Source: Zoogloeaceae bacterium (GTDB lineage Bacteria > Pseudomonadota > Gammaproteobacteria > Burkholderiales > Rhodocyclaceae). Taken from it: a DNA stretch of 64,000 nucleotides. The notes below the pieces were generated by a model. It was not told the origin of the DNA, did no database searches, and worked only from the letters and a program-made list of their open reading frames with translations. The stretch lies in contig JACKMA010000003.1 of assembly GCA_024235635.1 (NCBI GenBank), forward strand, positions 372,001-436,000, given 5' to 3'. A program made the position numbers and the translations under genes. This document shows positions 42,702 to 51,203 of this stretch, one piece after another. How positions within the stretch are numbered: the stretch's first letter is position 1; every line of letters begins with the position of its first letter.

Positions 42702-42884
42702 ATGAACGACCAGAAACTGATCCGCAAGCTCGCCCTCGTCATCGTCGTCAAGCTCGTCCTGCTGACCGCGTTGTGGTGGCACTTCGTCCGTGATCACGAT
42801 CGCGTCCTCGAGGCCGACTCGGTCGCCGTGCATATCGGTGCGCGCCCCCAACCGACAACAGAAGGAACCTCCCATGGTCAGTGA
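42702..42884 (+). CDS. cydP: CydP-type small subunit of cytochrome bd oxidase
   Basis: 60 aa with one membrane helix (KLALVIVVKLVLLTALWWHF) and a charged tail. Small proteins of this form are annotated as CydP directly upstream of cydA in beta- and gammaproteobacteria. The 3' end overlaps cydA by 11 bases. Role as an accessory subunit is inferred from position. Confidence 0.75.
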   Translation: MNDQKLIRKLALVIVVKLVLLTALWWHFVRDHDRVLEADSVAVHIGARPQPTTEGTSHGQ

Positions 42885-44430
42885 GCAACTGGTCGATCTC
42901 TCGCGGCTGCAGTTCGCCGCCACCGCGATGTACCACTTCCTGTTCGTGCCGCTGACCATCGGCATGGTGTGGATGCTGGTCATCATGGAGTCGGTCTATG
43001 TCATGACCGGCAAGCAGGTGTACAAGGACATGACCCGCTTCTGGGGCAAGCTCTTCGGCATCAACTTCGCCCTCGGCGTCACCACTGGCATCACGCTGGA
43101 ATTCCAGTTCGGCACCAACTGGGCGTACTACTCCCACTATGTCGGCGACATCTTCGGCGCCCCACTGGCGATCGAGGGCCTGATGGCCTTCTTCCTCGAA
43201 TCGACCTTCATCGGATTGTTCTTCTTCGGCTGGGACCGGCTGTCGCGCAAGCAGCATCTGCTCGTCACCATCCTGATGGCGGTCGGCACCAACCTGTCGG
43301 CGCTGTGGATCCTGATCGCCAATGGCTGGATGCAGAGTCCGGTGGGTGCCGAGTTCAGCTACCAGACCATGCGCATGGAAATGACCGACTTCTGGGCCAT
43401 CGTCTTCAACCCGGACGCCCAGGCCAAGTTCGTGCACACCGTCTCGGCCGGCTATGTCACCGGCGCGATGTTCGTGCTGTCGATCTCCGCCTTCTACCTG
43501 CTTCGAGGCCGCGACATCGAGTTCGCCAAGCGCAGTTTCCGAATTGCCGCCGCCTTCGGCCTGGCGTCGGCGCTGTCGGTGATCGTGCTCGGCGACGAGT
43601 CCGGCTACACGGTGGGCGAAGCGCAGCAGACCAAGATTGCGGCAATGGAAGCGATGTGGGATACCGAGCCGGCGCCGGCCGGCCTCAAGCTGATCGCCGG
43701 CATCAACGAATCGGAGATGAAGAACGACTGGGAGATCGAGATCCCGTGGGTACTCGGCCTGATCGGGACCCGGTCGATCGACAAGCAGCTGCCGGGCATC
43801 AAGGACATCCTGGTCGAGAACCGCGCCCGGATCGTCTCTGGCATCGCGGCGGTCAAGGCCCTCGAAGCGGTGCGCACCGACGTCGGCGACGACGAGGCCA
43901 AGGCCACTCTCGAACGCCACATGTCCGACCTCGGATTCGGTCTGCTGCTGCGCAAGTACGTCGCCGACATGGACCAGGTCACACCGGAGATCATCGACCG
44001 GGCAGCGCGCGACACCATTCCGCGCGTGGCACCGATGTTCTGGGCCTTCCGCGTGATGGTCGCGCTCGGCTTCTGGTTCCTGGCGCTGTTCGGCACGGCG
44101 CTGTGGTTCTCGGTCAAAGGCGATTTCGCCGACCGACGCTGGCTGCTGCGCGCCGCGCTGTGGTCACTGCCACTGCCGTGGGTCGCCTGCGAGGTCGGCT
44201 GGTTCGTCGCCGAGTACGGTCGCCAGCCGTGGACCATCTACGGGGTGTTGCCGACCCACCTGTCGGTCTCGACCCTCAGCGTGTCATCGCTCTACGGCTC
44301 GCTCGCCGGCTTCGTCGGCTTCTACACGCTATTGCTGATCGTCGAGATGTTCCTGATGGTCAAGTTCGCGCGCCTCGGCCCGGGCAGTCTCGGCACCGGC
44401 CGCTACACCAACGAACCGGCCCACGCCTGA
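42874..44430 (+). CDS. cydA: Cytochrome bd ubiquinol oxidase subunit I
   Basis: 518 aa membrane protein with the quinol-oxidising site and all three haems (b558, b595, d). YHFLFVPLTIGMVW holds the first haem-ligand His. FWGKLFGINFALGVTTGI and the GRQPWTIYGVLPT loop are conserved. The Q-loop lies at about residues 250-370. The long form is usual for proteobacteria. Oxidases of this type resist sulfide and cyanide, which suits the FisR context. Confidence 0.97.
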   Translation: MVSEQLVDLSRLQFAATAMYHFLFVPLTIGMVWMLVIMESVYVMTGKQVYKDMTRFWGKLFGINFALGVTTGITLEFQFGTNWAYYSHYVGDIFGAPLAIEGLMAFFLESTFIGLFFFGWDRLSRKQHLLVTILMAVGTNLSALWILIANGWMQSPVGAEFSYQTMRMEMTDFWAIVFNPDAQAKFVHTVSAGYVTGAMFVLSISAFYLLRGRDIEFAKRSFRIAAAFGLASALSVIVLGDESGYTVGEAQQTKIAAMEAMWDTEPAPAGLKLIAGINESEMKNDWEIEIPWVLGLIGTRSIDKQLPGIKDILVENRARIVSGIAAVKALEAVRTDVGDDEAKATLERHMSDLGFGLLLRKYVADMDQVTPEIIDRAARDTIPRVAPMFWAFRVMVALGFWFLALFGTALWFSVKGDFADRRWLLRAALWSLPLPWVACEVGWFVAEYGRQPWTIYGVLPTHLSVSTLSVSSLYGSLAGFVGFYTLLLIVEMFLMVKFARLGPGSLGTGRYTNEPAHA

Positions 44431-44444
44431 ATCGGGAGAGCCTC

Positions 44445-45584
44445 ATGCCAATCGACTACGAAACCCTGAAAGTGATCTGGTGGCTGCTGGTCGGCGTGCT
44501 GCTGGTCGGCTTCGCCATCATGGACGGCCATGACATGGGCGTGGGCACCCTGCTGCCCTTCGTCGGCCGCGACGACGTCGAGCGCCGGGTCGTGATCAAC
44601 ACCGTCGGTCCCCACTGGGACGGCAACCAGGTCTGGTTCATCACCGGCGGCGGCGCCATCTTTGCCGCCTGGCCGCTGGTCTATGCCACCGCCTTCTCCG
44701 GCTTCTACTGGGCCATGCTGGCCGTGCTGTGGGCGCTGTTCTTCCGCCCGGTCGGTTTCGACTACCGCAGCAAGCTCGAGAGCCCGCGCTGGCGCTCGGC
44801 GTGGGACTGGGGCCTGTTCGTCGGCGGAGCCGTGCCACCGCTGATCTTCGGCGTCGCCTTCGGCAACCTGCTGCAGGGCGTGCCGTTCCACTTCGACAAC
44901 CAACTCGTCTCGTACTACGAGGGCAGCTTCTGGGGACTGCTCAATCCATTCGCCCTGCTGTGTGGCGTGGTCAGCACGGCGATGATCACGTTTCACGGGT
45001 CCATCTACCTGATGCATCGCACCGACGCTGCGGTCCACGCTCGCAGTCGCACGGCGATGCTGGCCTTCGGTTTCCTGCTGCTGGCTGGCTTCAGCGCGGC
45101 CGGGATCTGGCTGCAGACCATCCCGGGCTATGTCGTCAGCAGTCCGGTCGTCCCCGGCGCCCTGCCCGATCCGCTGGCCAAGACCGTGGTGCGTGAGGCC
45201 GGCGCCTGGATGGCCAACTACCAGCGAGTGCCGGCCACCGTTGCCCTGCCACTGCTCGCCTACCTGGCGACGTTGGCGGCCATGTGGCTGGCAGCCCGGG
45301 GGCGCACGCTGCTGGCCTTTGTCGGCTCGTCGCTTGCCATCGTCGGCGTGATCGGCACCGCCGGCGCCAGCATGTTCCCGTTCGTGATGCCGTCTTCCAG
45401 CGACCCGCGCTCGAGCCTGACGGTGTGGGACAGCGTCTCGAGCCACCTGACACTCACCATCATGTTCTTCGCGACGTTGATCTTCATGCCGCTGATCGTC
45501 GCTTACACCAGCTGGGCCTACAAGGTGATGTCCGGCAAGGTCACGGCGGCCTACGTCCGCGAGAACAGTCATTCGGCCTACTGA
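44445..45584 (+). CDS. cydB: Cytochrome bd ubiquinol oxidase subunit II
   Basis: 379 aa, eight or nine membrane helices. The start MPIDYETLKVIWW and VGPHWDGNQVWFITGGGA are CydB hallmarks. A GGGAGAG site 8 bases before ATG 44445 fixes the start. Forms the heterodimer with CydA. Confidence 0.97.
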   Translation: MPIDYETLKVIWWLLVGVLLVGFAIMDGHDMGVGTLLPFVGRDDVERRVVINTVGPHWDGNQVWFITGGGAIFAAWPLVYATAFSGFYWAMLAVLWALFFRPVGFDYRSKLESPRWRSAWDWGLFVGGAVPPLIFGVAFGNLLQGVPFHFDNQLVSYYEGSFWGLLNPFALLCGVVSTAMITFHGSIYLMHRTDAAVHARSRTAMLAFGFLLLAGFSAAGIWLQTIPGYVVSSPVVPGALPDPLAKTVVREAGAWMANYQRVPATVALPLLAYLATLAAMWLAARGRTLLAFVGSSLAIVGVIGTAGASMFPFVMPSSSDPRSSLTVWDSVSSHLTLTIMFFATLIFMPLIVAYTSWAYKVMSGKVTAAYVRENSHSAY

Positions 45585-45598
45585 AGGGAGATTCGATC

Positions 45599-45739
45599 AT
45601 GTGGTATTTCGCCTGGATTCTCGGTATCGGCTTCGCCGTGCTGCTGGCCATCCTGAACGCGATGTGGGGCGAGCTCGAGAGCGACCGCCTGCGCGCGGCC
45701 GATACCGGTCACGGAGATCGCGATGAGCTCCGTCAATGA
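45599..45739 (+). CDS. cydX: Cytochrome bd small subunit CydX
   Basis: 46 aa: MWYFAWILGIGFAVLLAILN then AMWGELE. This is the CydX signature, one helix ending with the conserved Trp/Glu. CydX stabilises the haem d site. GAAGGGAGA lies before the start. Overlaps ybgE by 17 bases. Confidence 0.95.
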   Translation: MWYFAWILGIGFAVLLAILNAMWGELESDRLRAADTGHGDRDELRQ

Positions 45740-46001
45740 CTCTGCGGTCGAGACCCGCATCGCCTGGCTGCCTCTGCTCGCGGCCTTGGCCATCGCGCTG
45801 ACGGTCACCGCCTATCCGCGGATTCTCGCGGACGGCAGCGGCGGCGCCGACCATCTCGCCGCCGGCTTCCTGTTCTGGGCAATGAGCGCGGGCTTCGTCC
45901 GCGGCGTCGGCTTCCTGCCGCGCCGACGCCCGATCCGCCTGCTGCTGTCCGGCCCTGCCTGTCTCGCCGGCGTGCTGCTGGCCGCCTGTCGCCTGCTCTG
46001 A
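45723..46001 (+). CDS. ybgE: cyd-operon protein YbgE
   Basis: 92 aa, three hydrophobic segments (WLPLLAALAIALTVTAYP; HLAAGFLFWAMSAGFVRG; LLLSGPACLAGVLLAA). Matches the YbgE family, found directly after cydX and of unknown function. The AMSAGFVRGVGF segment is typical. Confidence 0.85.
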   Translation: MSSVNDSAVETRIAWLPLLAALAIALTVTAYPRILADGSGGADHLAAGFLFWAMSAGFVRGVGFLPRRRPIRLLLSGPACLAGVLLAACRLL

Positions 46002-46010
46002 GGGATCGCC

Positions 46011-46703
46011 ATGTCGGTCTACTTTCGCCAATTGGTGCACGACCGTAGCGACGCGATGTGCTACCTGCTCGCCGATCTGACAGGGCGCGAAGCCGTGGTG
46101 ATCGACCCCCGGCCCGATCAGCTCGACCTGCTGATGGCACTGCTGCAGGAACACGACCTGCGCCTGGTGTACGCGCTGTTCACCGACCCGTCCGCGAGCG
46201 GACGACGCTGCGGCACATTGTGTGCGTATACCGGTGCACAGGCGATCGCCGGCCGCGCCGGCGCCGACGAAGGCCTGCAACCGGCTGTCCACGGCGCACT
46301 GCTGGCCTACGGCGACGAAGTCGTGCGCGTGCTGTCGACGCCGGCACGACATCCTGACGCGGTCAGCTATCTGTGGCGGGACCGGTTGTTCTGCGGCGAA
46401 GCGCTGCATCTGCCCGACGGCGGCGGCGACGCGGCCTGCCGCAACCCCGGCGCCTGGTACGACAGCGTGACCCGCCGACTCTTCCTGCTGCCCGACGAGA
46501 CGCTGGTGTTTCCGGGACGTCGGTGCGACGGACGCACGGTCAGCACGATTGCCGAGGAGCGACGGCGCAATCCGGCCTTCAGCGGCGTCTCCCGCGACGC
46601 ATTCATCAACGACATGGCACGCCCGGTGACGGCATTTCCGCCATCGCGGCGGCGGTCCGCCGACGCCGACGTCCATCCGCGGGCGGGAACAATCCAACAG
46701 TAA
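46011..46703 (+). CDS. Degenerate persulfide-dioxygenase-like metallo-beta-lactamase-fold protein
   Basis: 230 aa with the fold and C-terminal motifs of ETHE1-type persulfide dioxygenases (YDSVTRRLFLLPDETLVFPG; RTVSTIAEERRRNP). The metal-site HxHxDH stretch expected near residue 58 reads FTDPSASG here. His survives only in STPARHPDAVSY, and GDAL has become GEAL. Catalysis by the usual iron site is therefore unlikely. It follows ybgE by 9 bases in the same operon. It could be a regulatory or binding relic, or a structural subunit. Confidence 0.78.
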   Translation: MSVYFRQLVHDRSDAMCYLLADLTGREAVVIDPRPDQLDLLMALLQEHDLRLVYALFTDPSASGRRCGTLCAYTGAQAIAGRAGADEGLQPAVHGALLAYGDEVVRVLSTPARHPDAVSYLWRDRLFCGEALHLPDGGGDAACRNPGAWYDSVTRRLFLLPDETLVFPGRRCDGRTVSTIAEERRRNPAFSGVSRDAFINDMARPVTAFPPSRRRSADADVHPRAGTIQQ

Positions 46704-46780
46704 ACGCTAATATGACGCGCAAACCGCCCACCGGACCGGGGGCGCCGCGCTCATCCGAGCCCTTCGACACGAGGCACGCC

Positions 46781-47908
46781 ATGCCCCACATCGTCATCAT
46801 CGGTGCCGGCTTCGCCGGTCTCACCGCGATTCGCGAGATCCGCAAGCACGACCGCGACGTCGACATCACGTTGGTCGCGCCGCGCAAGGCGCTCCACTAC
46901 CTGCCCGGCGTCATCTGGATTCCCTCCGGGCTGCGTCGGCGGGAGGACCTGGTGGTGCCGCTCGACGCCTTCCTGCGACGCATGAACGTCCGCTTCCATC
47001 AGGCCCACGTCACCGGCCTCGCCGACGGCGGCCGCCGGGTGCTGACCGACGACGGCGAACTCGCCAACGACGCGGTCCTGATCGCCAGTGGCGGGCGCTT
47101 CATCAGGAAACTGCCGGGCATCGAACACGCGATCACGCCGTGCGAGGGCATTGCCGCCGGCGAGCAGATCCGTGATCGCCTGCGGGCGTTGACCGGTGGC
47201 ACGATCGCGGTCGGCTTCGCCGGCAATCCGCAGGAACCGTCGGCGATGCGCGGCGGACCGATGTTCGAGTTCCTGTTCGGCATCGACCGCCAGCTTCGGC
47301 GCGAAGGCCGGCGCGGGCATTTCGAAATGGTGTTCTTCAGCCCGGCCGACAAGCCCGGCAACCGTCTCGGCCCGCGTGCCGTGACCGGTCTGCTCGACGA
47401 AATGGCGAAGCGCGACATCGCGACCCATCTCGGCCATAAGATGAAGGGCCTCGAGGCCGACCGGGTGACGACCGAGGGCGGCAGCTTCCACGCCGACCTG
47501 ATCCTATTCCAGCCCGGCATGACCGGTAACACCTGGTTCGACGCCACCGACCTGCCGCGCTCGCCCGGCGGTCTCGTCAGCGCCGACGGGCACTGCCGCG
47601 TGGCCGGCTTCGAGCGGGTCTACGTGGCCGGCGACTCCGGCAGCTTCCCGGGCCCCGACTGGATGCCCAAGCAGGCCCACATGGCCGACCTCCAGGCCGA
47701 GGCCGCCGCTCGCAACATCCTGGCCGAACTGAACAGTGAACCTGCCACGGCCACCTTCCGCACCGAGCTGATGTGCATCGTCGACAGCCTCGATTCGGGC
47801 ATGCTGGTGGCGCGCAGCGAACGGCACAACATCGTGCTGCCATCGTCGCGGATCTTCCACTGGATGAAGCGCGGTTTCGAGCACGCCTACCTGCGCCGCT
47901 ACCGCTAG
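46781..47908 (+). CDS. SQR/NDH-2-like FAD oxidoreductase
   Basis: 375 aa flavoprotein of the sulfide:quinone reductase/flavocytochrome c family. FAD motif IVIIGAGFAGLTAIREI opens it; VYVAGDSGSFPGPDWMPKQA is the second FAD-contact segment with the family's membrane-anchoring C-terminus (HWMKRGFEHAYLRR). Only three Cys exist (121, 272, 332). The position where SQRs carry a sulfide-handling Cys reads PSAMRGGP. So classical SQR chemistry is doubtful; NAD(P)H or another donor is possible. It shares the operon direction with cyd genes after a 77-base gap. Confidence 0.8.
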   Translation: MPHIVIIGAGFAGLTAIREIRKHDRDVDITLVAPRKALHYLPGVIWIPSGLRRREDLVVPLDAFLRRMNVRFHQAHVTGLADGGRRVLTDDGELANDAVLIASGGRFIRKLPGIEHAITPCEGIAAGEQIRDRLRALTGGTIAVGFAGNPQEPSAMRGGPMFEFLFGIDRQLRREGRRGHFEMVFFSPADKPGNRLGPRAVTGLLDEMAKRDIATHLGHKMKGLEADRVTTEGGSFHADLILFQPGMTGNTWFDATDLPRSPGGLVSADGHCRVAGFERVYVAGDSGSFPGPDWMPKQAHMADLQAEAAARNILAELNSEPATATFRTELMCIVDSLDSGMLVARSERHNIVLPSSRIFHWMKRGFEHAYLRRYR

Positions 47909-47992
47909 CGCGGAAGCTGCGGCAACGTGTCCGGGCTGGCCAGCACCGTGCCAAGCAGGCAGACTGCCGACAGTCACGACACGGAGGCGGTC

Positions 47993-48667
47993 ATGGATCT
48001 GCAAGGCAGGCGCGTGCTGATCACCCAGGCGGACGCGTTCATGGGCCCGACCCTGTGCACGGTGTTCGCGGAACAGGGTGCCGAAGTGGTCGCCAGCAGT
48101 GAAGATCCGTCGTCGGCGGAGGCGCCGGCGCGGATCGTCGCCGCCGCCGGTGAAATTGACGTGCTGGTCGCCAATCTGGCGCTTCCCGCGCCGAGCACGC
48201 CGGCCCTCGAGGTCGGCGAGGCCGAGTGGCGGCAGGTGTTCGCGACCCTGGTCGATCCGCTTCCCCGCTTGGTCCGCGCGGCGGTGCCGGGCATGATCGA
48301 ACGCGGCGGCGGGCGGATTCTGGTGATCGGCAGCGCATCGGCGCTGCGCGGCATCCGGCGTGCTTCGACCTACAGCGCCGCCCGTGGCGCGCAGCTCGCC
48401 TACGTCCAGGCGGCCGGCGTCGAACTGGCGAGCCGCAACATCCGGATCAATGCGATCGCCCAGAACTTCGTCGACAACCCGACCTACTTCCCACCCGAGG
48501 TGCAGGCCGATCCGCGCTTCCAGCAGCGGCTGGCCCGCGAGGTACCGCTCGGGCGGCTGGTCTCGGCGCGGGAGGACGCGCGCTTCGCTGCCTACCTGTG
48601 CAGCGACGCCGCCGACTGTTTCGTCGGGCAGGTGTTTCCGGTGTGCGGGGGCTGGGTGCAGCGCTAG
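47993..48667 (+). CDS. Probable halohydrin dehalogenase
   Basis: 224 aa SDR-related protein with the two motifs that define halohydrin dehalogenases. T11-x4-F16-x-G18 (TQADAFMG) replaces the nucleotide-binding TGxxxGIG of true SDRs. The triad is S114-x12-Y127-x3-R131 (GSASALRG ... TYSAAR), with Arg in place of SDR Lys. The C-terminus NFVDNPTYFPPEV ... EVPLGRL matches known enzymes. Family members remove halide from vicinal haloalcohols to form epoxides without a cofactor. A GGAGG site precedes ATG 47993. The natural substrate is unknown. Confidence 0.85.
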   Translation: MDLQGRRVLITQADAFMGPTLCTVFAEQGAEVVASSEDPSSAEAPARIVAAAGEIDVLVANLALPAPSTPALEVGEAEWRQVFATLVDPLPRLVRAAVPGMIERGGGRILVIGSASALRGIRRASTYSAARGAQLAYVQAAGVELASRNIRINAIAQNFVDNPTYFPPEVQADPRFQQRLAREVPLGRLVSAREDARFAAYLCSDAADCFVGQVFPVCGGWVQR

Positions 48668-48799
48668 CGGCGAGCCTCCCGCACACTCGCATTCCCCGGG
48701 CCAGCTTGCCGCTGTCAGCGCGCTGCAGGTCGGGCCATTCCTTGGTCCAGATCCGGCAGCCTCCCGGCAATCAAAGAAGCGACGCGGGGCAACCGATGA

Positions 48800-49237
48800 T
48801 CAGTCGAATCGCTTGGCCGTATCGAGCGAGGGCGGCGCGAAGCCGCGATTGCCGCGGCTGGCGATGACCAACTCCTCCCGCAGAGAAAAGCTGCGCTTCT
48901 TCATCCTGTTGTACGGCGGCTGTAATTCAAGAATCAGTGCGCCTTCGACTTCCTCGATCAGATCTTCGCTGTATTCCAGGCCGCGGAGTGGCTTGACGAT
49001 GCCGAAGCGATAGGTGATCGCGCCACGCTTCTCGTTGATCCATTCCTTTCGGTGCTCGTTCATCCGCTGGTAGAAAGCCCGGCGCTCGGACTTGACGAGT
49101 CCGACATACAACAGTGACTCGCTTCCCGCCCAAGTACGACAAGTCTGGTACACGCCGTTCATCGCACCCTGATTGGAATCCTTCGCCGTATCCCACGGCT
49201 TTGGATAGCTCCAGCGAATTTCAACGCCTTTAGACAT
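48800..49237 (-). CDS. GIY-YIG-domain protein
   Basis: 145 aa. The nuclease-type fold is seen as MNGVYQTCRTW and LLYVGLVKSERRAFYQRM, and EVEGALILELQPPYN supplies the conserved Glu and final strand. Length suits a stand-alone GIY-YIG protein. ATG 49237 is taken as start because the domain begins soon after. Role in DNA repair or restriction is open. Confidence 0.78.
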   Translation of the reverse strand: MSKGVEIRWSYPKPWDTAKDSNQGAMNGVYQTCRTWAGSESLLYVGLVKSERRAFYQRMNEHRKEWINEKRGAITYRFGIVKPLRGLEYSEDLIEEVEGALILELQPPYNRMKKRSFSLREELVIASRGNRGFAPPSLDTAKRFD

Positions 49238-49402
49238 GCCAGCCCCCGAATTTGGCTCATCCTGCGCGACTTGAGTGCCATGGCGAAGCATGGCCCCAGA
49301 GCATTGCGAGCGAATTGTAGGCTGCAGGCATATAAGCTGGGCATGAATTGCACCTCAGATGCGCTGCGAGAACGAAGCATGCCCGTCAGCGCCTGCGAGG
49401 AA

Positions 49403-49421
49403 CGCCCGCGCACTGCGGGCG
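49403..49421 (-). terminator. GC hairpin downstream of the lipoprotein gene
   Basis: CGCCCGC pairs perfectly with GCGGGCG over a 5-base loop, 21 bases past the lipoprotein stop on the minus strand. There is no good T-run. Confidence 0.35.
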
Positions 49422-49441
49422 GCATTGCTGCGGCCTTGCGC

Positions 49442-51079
49442 TCAGATCTGCTCGAATACGTCCTTCAGCAACCAGGTCCCGACTTCGTTGTATTCACCGA
49501 GCTCGGCGCCGAGGCCGGCGCCGGCCGAGGCCGTCGCGCCGAGTAGCCGTTCCTGTCCCTGCTCGGGATGGTAGTAGCTGTACCACATACCGACGCCGAC
49601 GCTGACCGCCGCGCTGACCGAGGTCGTGAAGCCCTGAGCGTAGCCGCTCTCGAACGCACGCTTCCAGGCACCGACGGTGACCGCGGCATCGATGCCGGCC
49701 GACAGCCCCTTCGAGATGCCCCCGGATTCGTAGGGCTTGATCCGCCCTTCGGCGAAATCGATGGCGATGCCAAGCTCGCCGCTACCGCCGACGCCCAGTT
49801 GCACGTCGCCGCCGAACCCGATCGAGATCGAGCGATTGCCGGCTTCGCGGGCAGCCGACTGGAAGGCCCGGAACGATGGCAGGCCGCGAAGGTATTCGTA
49901 GGCTTCGCGCCATCGGCCGGTCTTGAACAGAATTTTGACGTTGCGGGTGCGGCCACGGCGCACGTCGTCCAGCAGCGCGGTCGCAAGCGACTTCATTGCG
50001 CCGCTCAGGAACTGGTAGCCGGGCGCGTCACGCCGTGCGGCCGCACGGATGTCGAACGGCGGCGCGCACAGCTTGGCCGAGCGGAAACCCAGCAGGCTGG
50101 CGAACAGGTTTTTTTCGGGCGGCTGCTTGGCAAGCCTGAGTCCGCGATCGCAGGGTTCGATCGCACGGCACTTGCCGGTGTCGACACCAGCGGCGTGGAT
50201 GCGCTCGAAGCCCTTCGGGCAGGCCATGCAACTGCCACCGCCCTTGGCCATGTGAAACTGCCCCGGCGGGCAGCCCCAGGCCCGGTTCTGGTAGCTCGCA
50301 CGGACCCACGGCCCGGTCAGCGACTTGCGCTTGCGACAGGCCTTCGGGTGGTCCATGCGGCGGGTCGGCGACGCGCGTACGTAGCCGTCGGGGCAGCGCC
50401 AGCACGAACCGCCCTGCAGCGACGAGAAATAGGATTGCTTGCCCGGGCAGCCGAGCTTGCGGGCATCGCCCATGCGCCTGGCATCGACCGTCGCGCATGG
50501 CTTCTCGCCCTCACCGCCGCAACCACGGTTGCTCGGCTTGGGTGGCGTCGGCCGCGGCGGCGGCAGCACCGCCACCGGCGGTGGCTTCGTCGCGAGCGCC
50601 AGTTCGCGCCGATAGCGCGCCGGGTCGTCGAGCTCGACCGGGATCAGCTGGTAGCGCGCGGCGCCCAGCGCCATGCCCACCGAGACGTCGATGCGATCGC
50701 CGCTCAGATGACCTTCGAATCGCCCCGCCAATGGCAGATCGTCGGCACCGTAGCGGCCGGGCGCGGTCCGTTCGAGATTGCGATAGACCACCATGCCCGG
50801 CTGGATCTCGTAGAGCCCGAGGTGCGCCCAGGGCTCCAGCGCCCAGGCGCGGCCACGTTCGATGCGGATGCGCTTGTTGATCGTCGAGATGGTCCACACG
50901 CCGTCGATCGCCGAAGCCTGGCCCGGCGCGACGTCGGCCTGCCGCGGCAGATTGCCCGGCGGCAGTGCACCGGGCTTGTAGGGCGCCGGCGCACAGCCGG
51001 CAAGCAGCAGCAGGGCAAGACCGGCGAGCCAGCCGGACAACGATCGGCCCGCAGGGGCCGGGACGAAGCGATCGGACAT
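49442..51079 (-). CDS. Large Cys-rich lipoprotein, function unknown
   Basis: 545 aa. Signal peptide with lipobox LLAGC (Cys near residue 29). A beta-rich region follows (VWTISTINKRIRIERGR ... YRNLERTAPGRYGADD), then a Pro-rich linker and a Cys-rich middle at about residues 185-320. That middle has repeats of the kind SCWRCPDGY, GGSCMACPKGF and WGCPPGQF, which resemble short disulfide- or metal-linked knuckles. The C-terminal 150 residues are Gly/Ala-rich (GFGGDVQLGVGGSGELGIAI), like a beta-structured or membrane-associated domain. No homologue family is recognised. Confidence 0.75.
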   Translation of the reverse strand: MSDRFVPAPAGRSLSGWLAGLALLLLAGCAPAPYKPGALPPGNLPRQADVAPGQASAIDGVWTISTINKRIRIERGRAWALEPWAHLGLYEIQPGMVVYRNLERTAPGRYGADDLPLAGRFEGHLSGDRIDVSVGMALGAARYQLIPVELDDPARYRRELALATKPPPVAVLPPPRPTPPKPSNRGCGGEGEKPCATVDARRMGDARKLGCPGKQSYFSSLQGGSCWRCPDGYVRASPTRRMDHPKACRKRKSLTGPWVRASYQNRAWGCPPGQFHMAKGGGSCMACPKGFERIHAAGVDTGKCRAIEPCDRGLRLAKQPPEKNLFASLLGFRSAKLCAPPFDIRAAARRDAPGYQFLSGAMKSLATALLDDVRRGRTRNVKILFKTGRWREAYEYLRGLPSFRAFQSAAREAGNRSISIGFGGDVQLGVGGSGELGIAIDFAEGRIKPYESGGISKGLSAGIDAAVTVGAWKRAFESGYAQGFTTSVSAAVSVGVGMWYSYYHPEQGQERLLGATASAGAGLGAELGEYNEVGTWLLKDVFEQI

Positions 51080-51203
51080 CGATGCATTCCTGCAAATGAA
51101 TCACGCAGGTGTAGCACCGCAACCGACCCGACGGCAAATCGTGCGTGCCGGTCGCCGTGACAGGGTTGGTCCAACACGGCCGACAGCGACCGCCGACGTC
51201 CGC

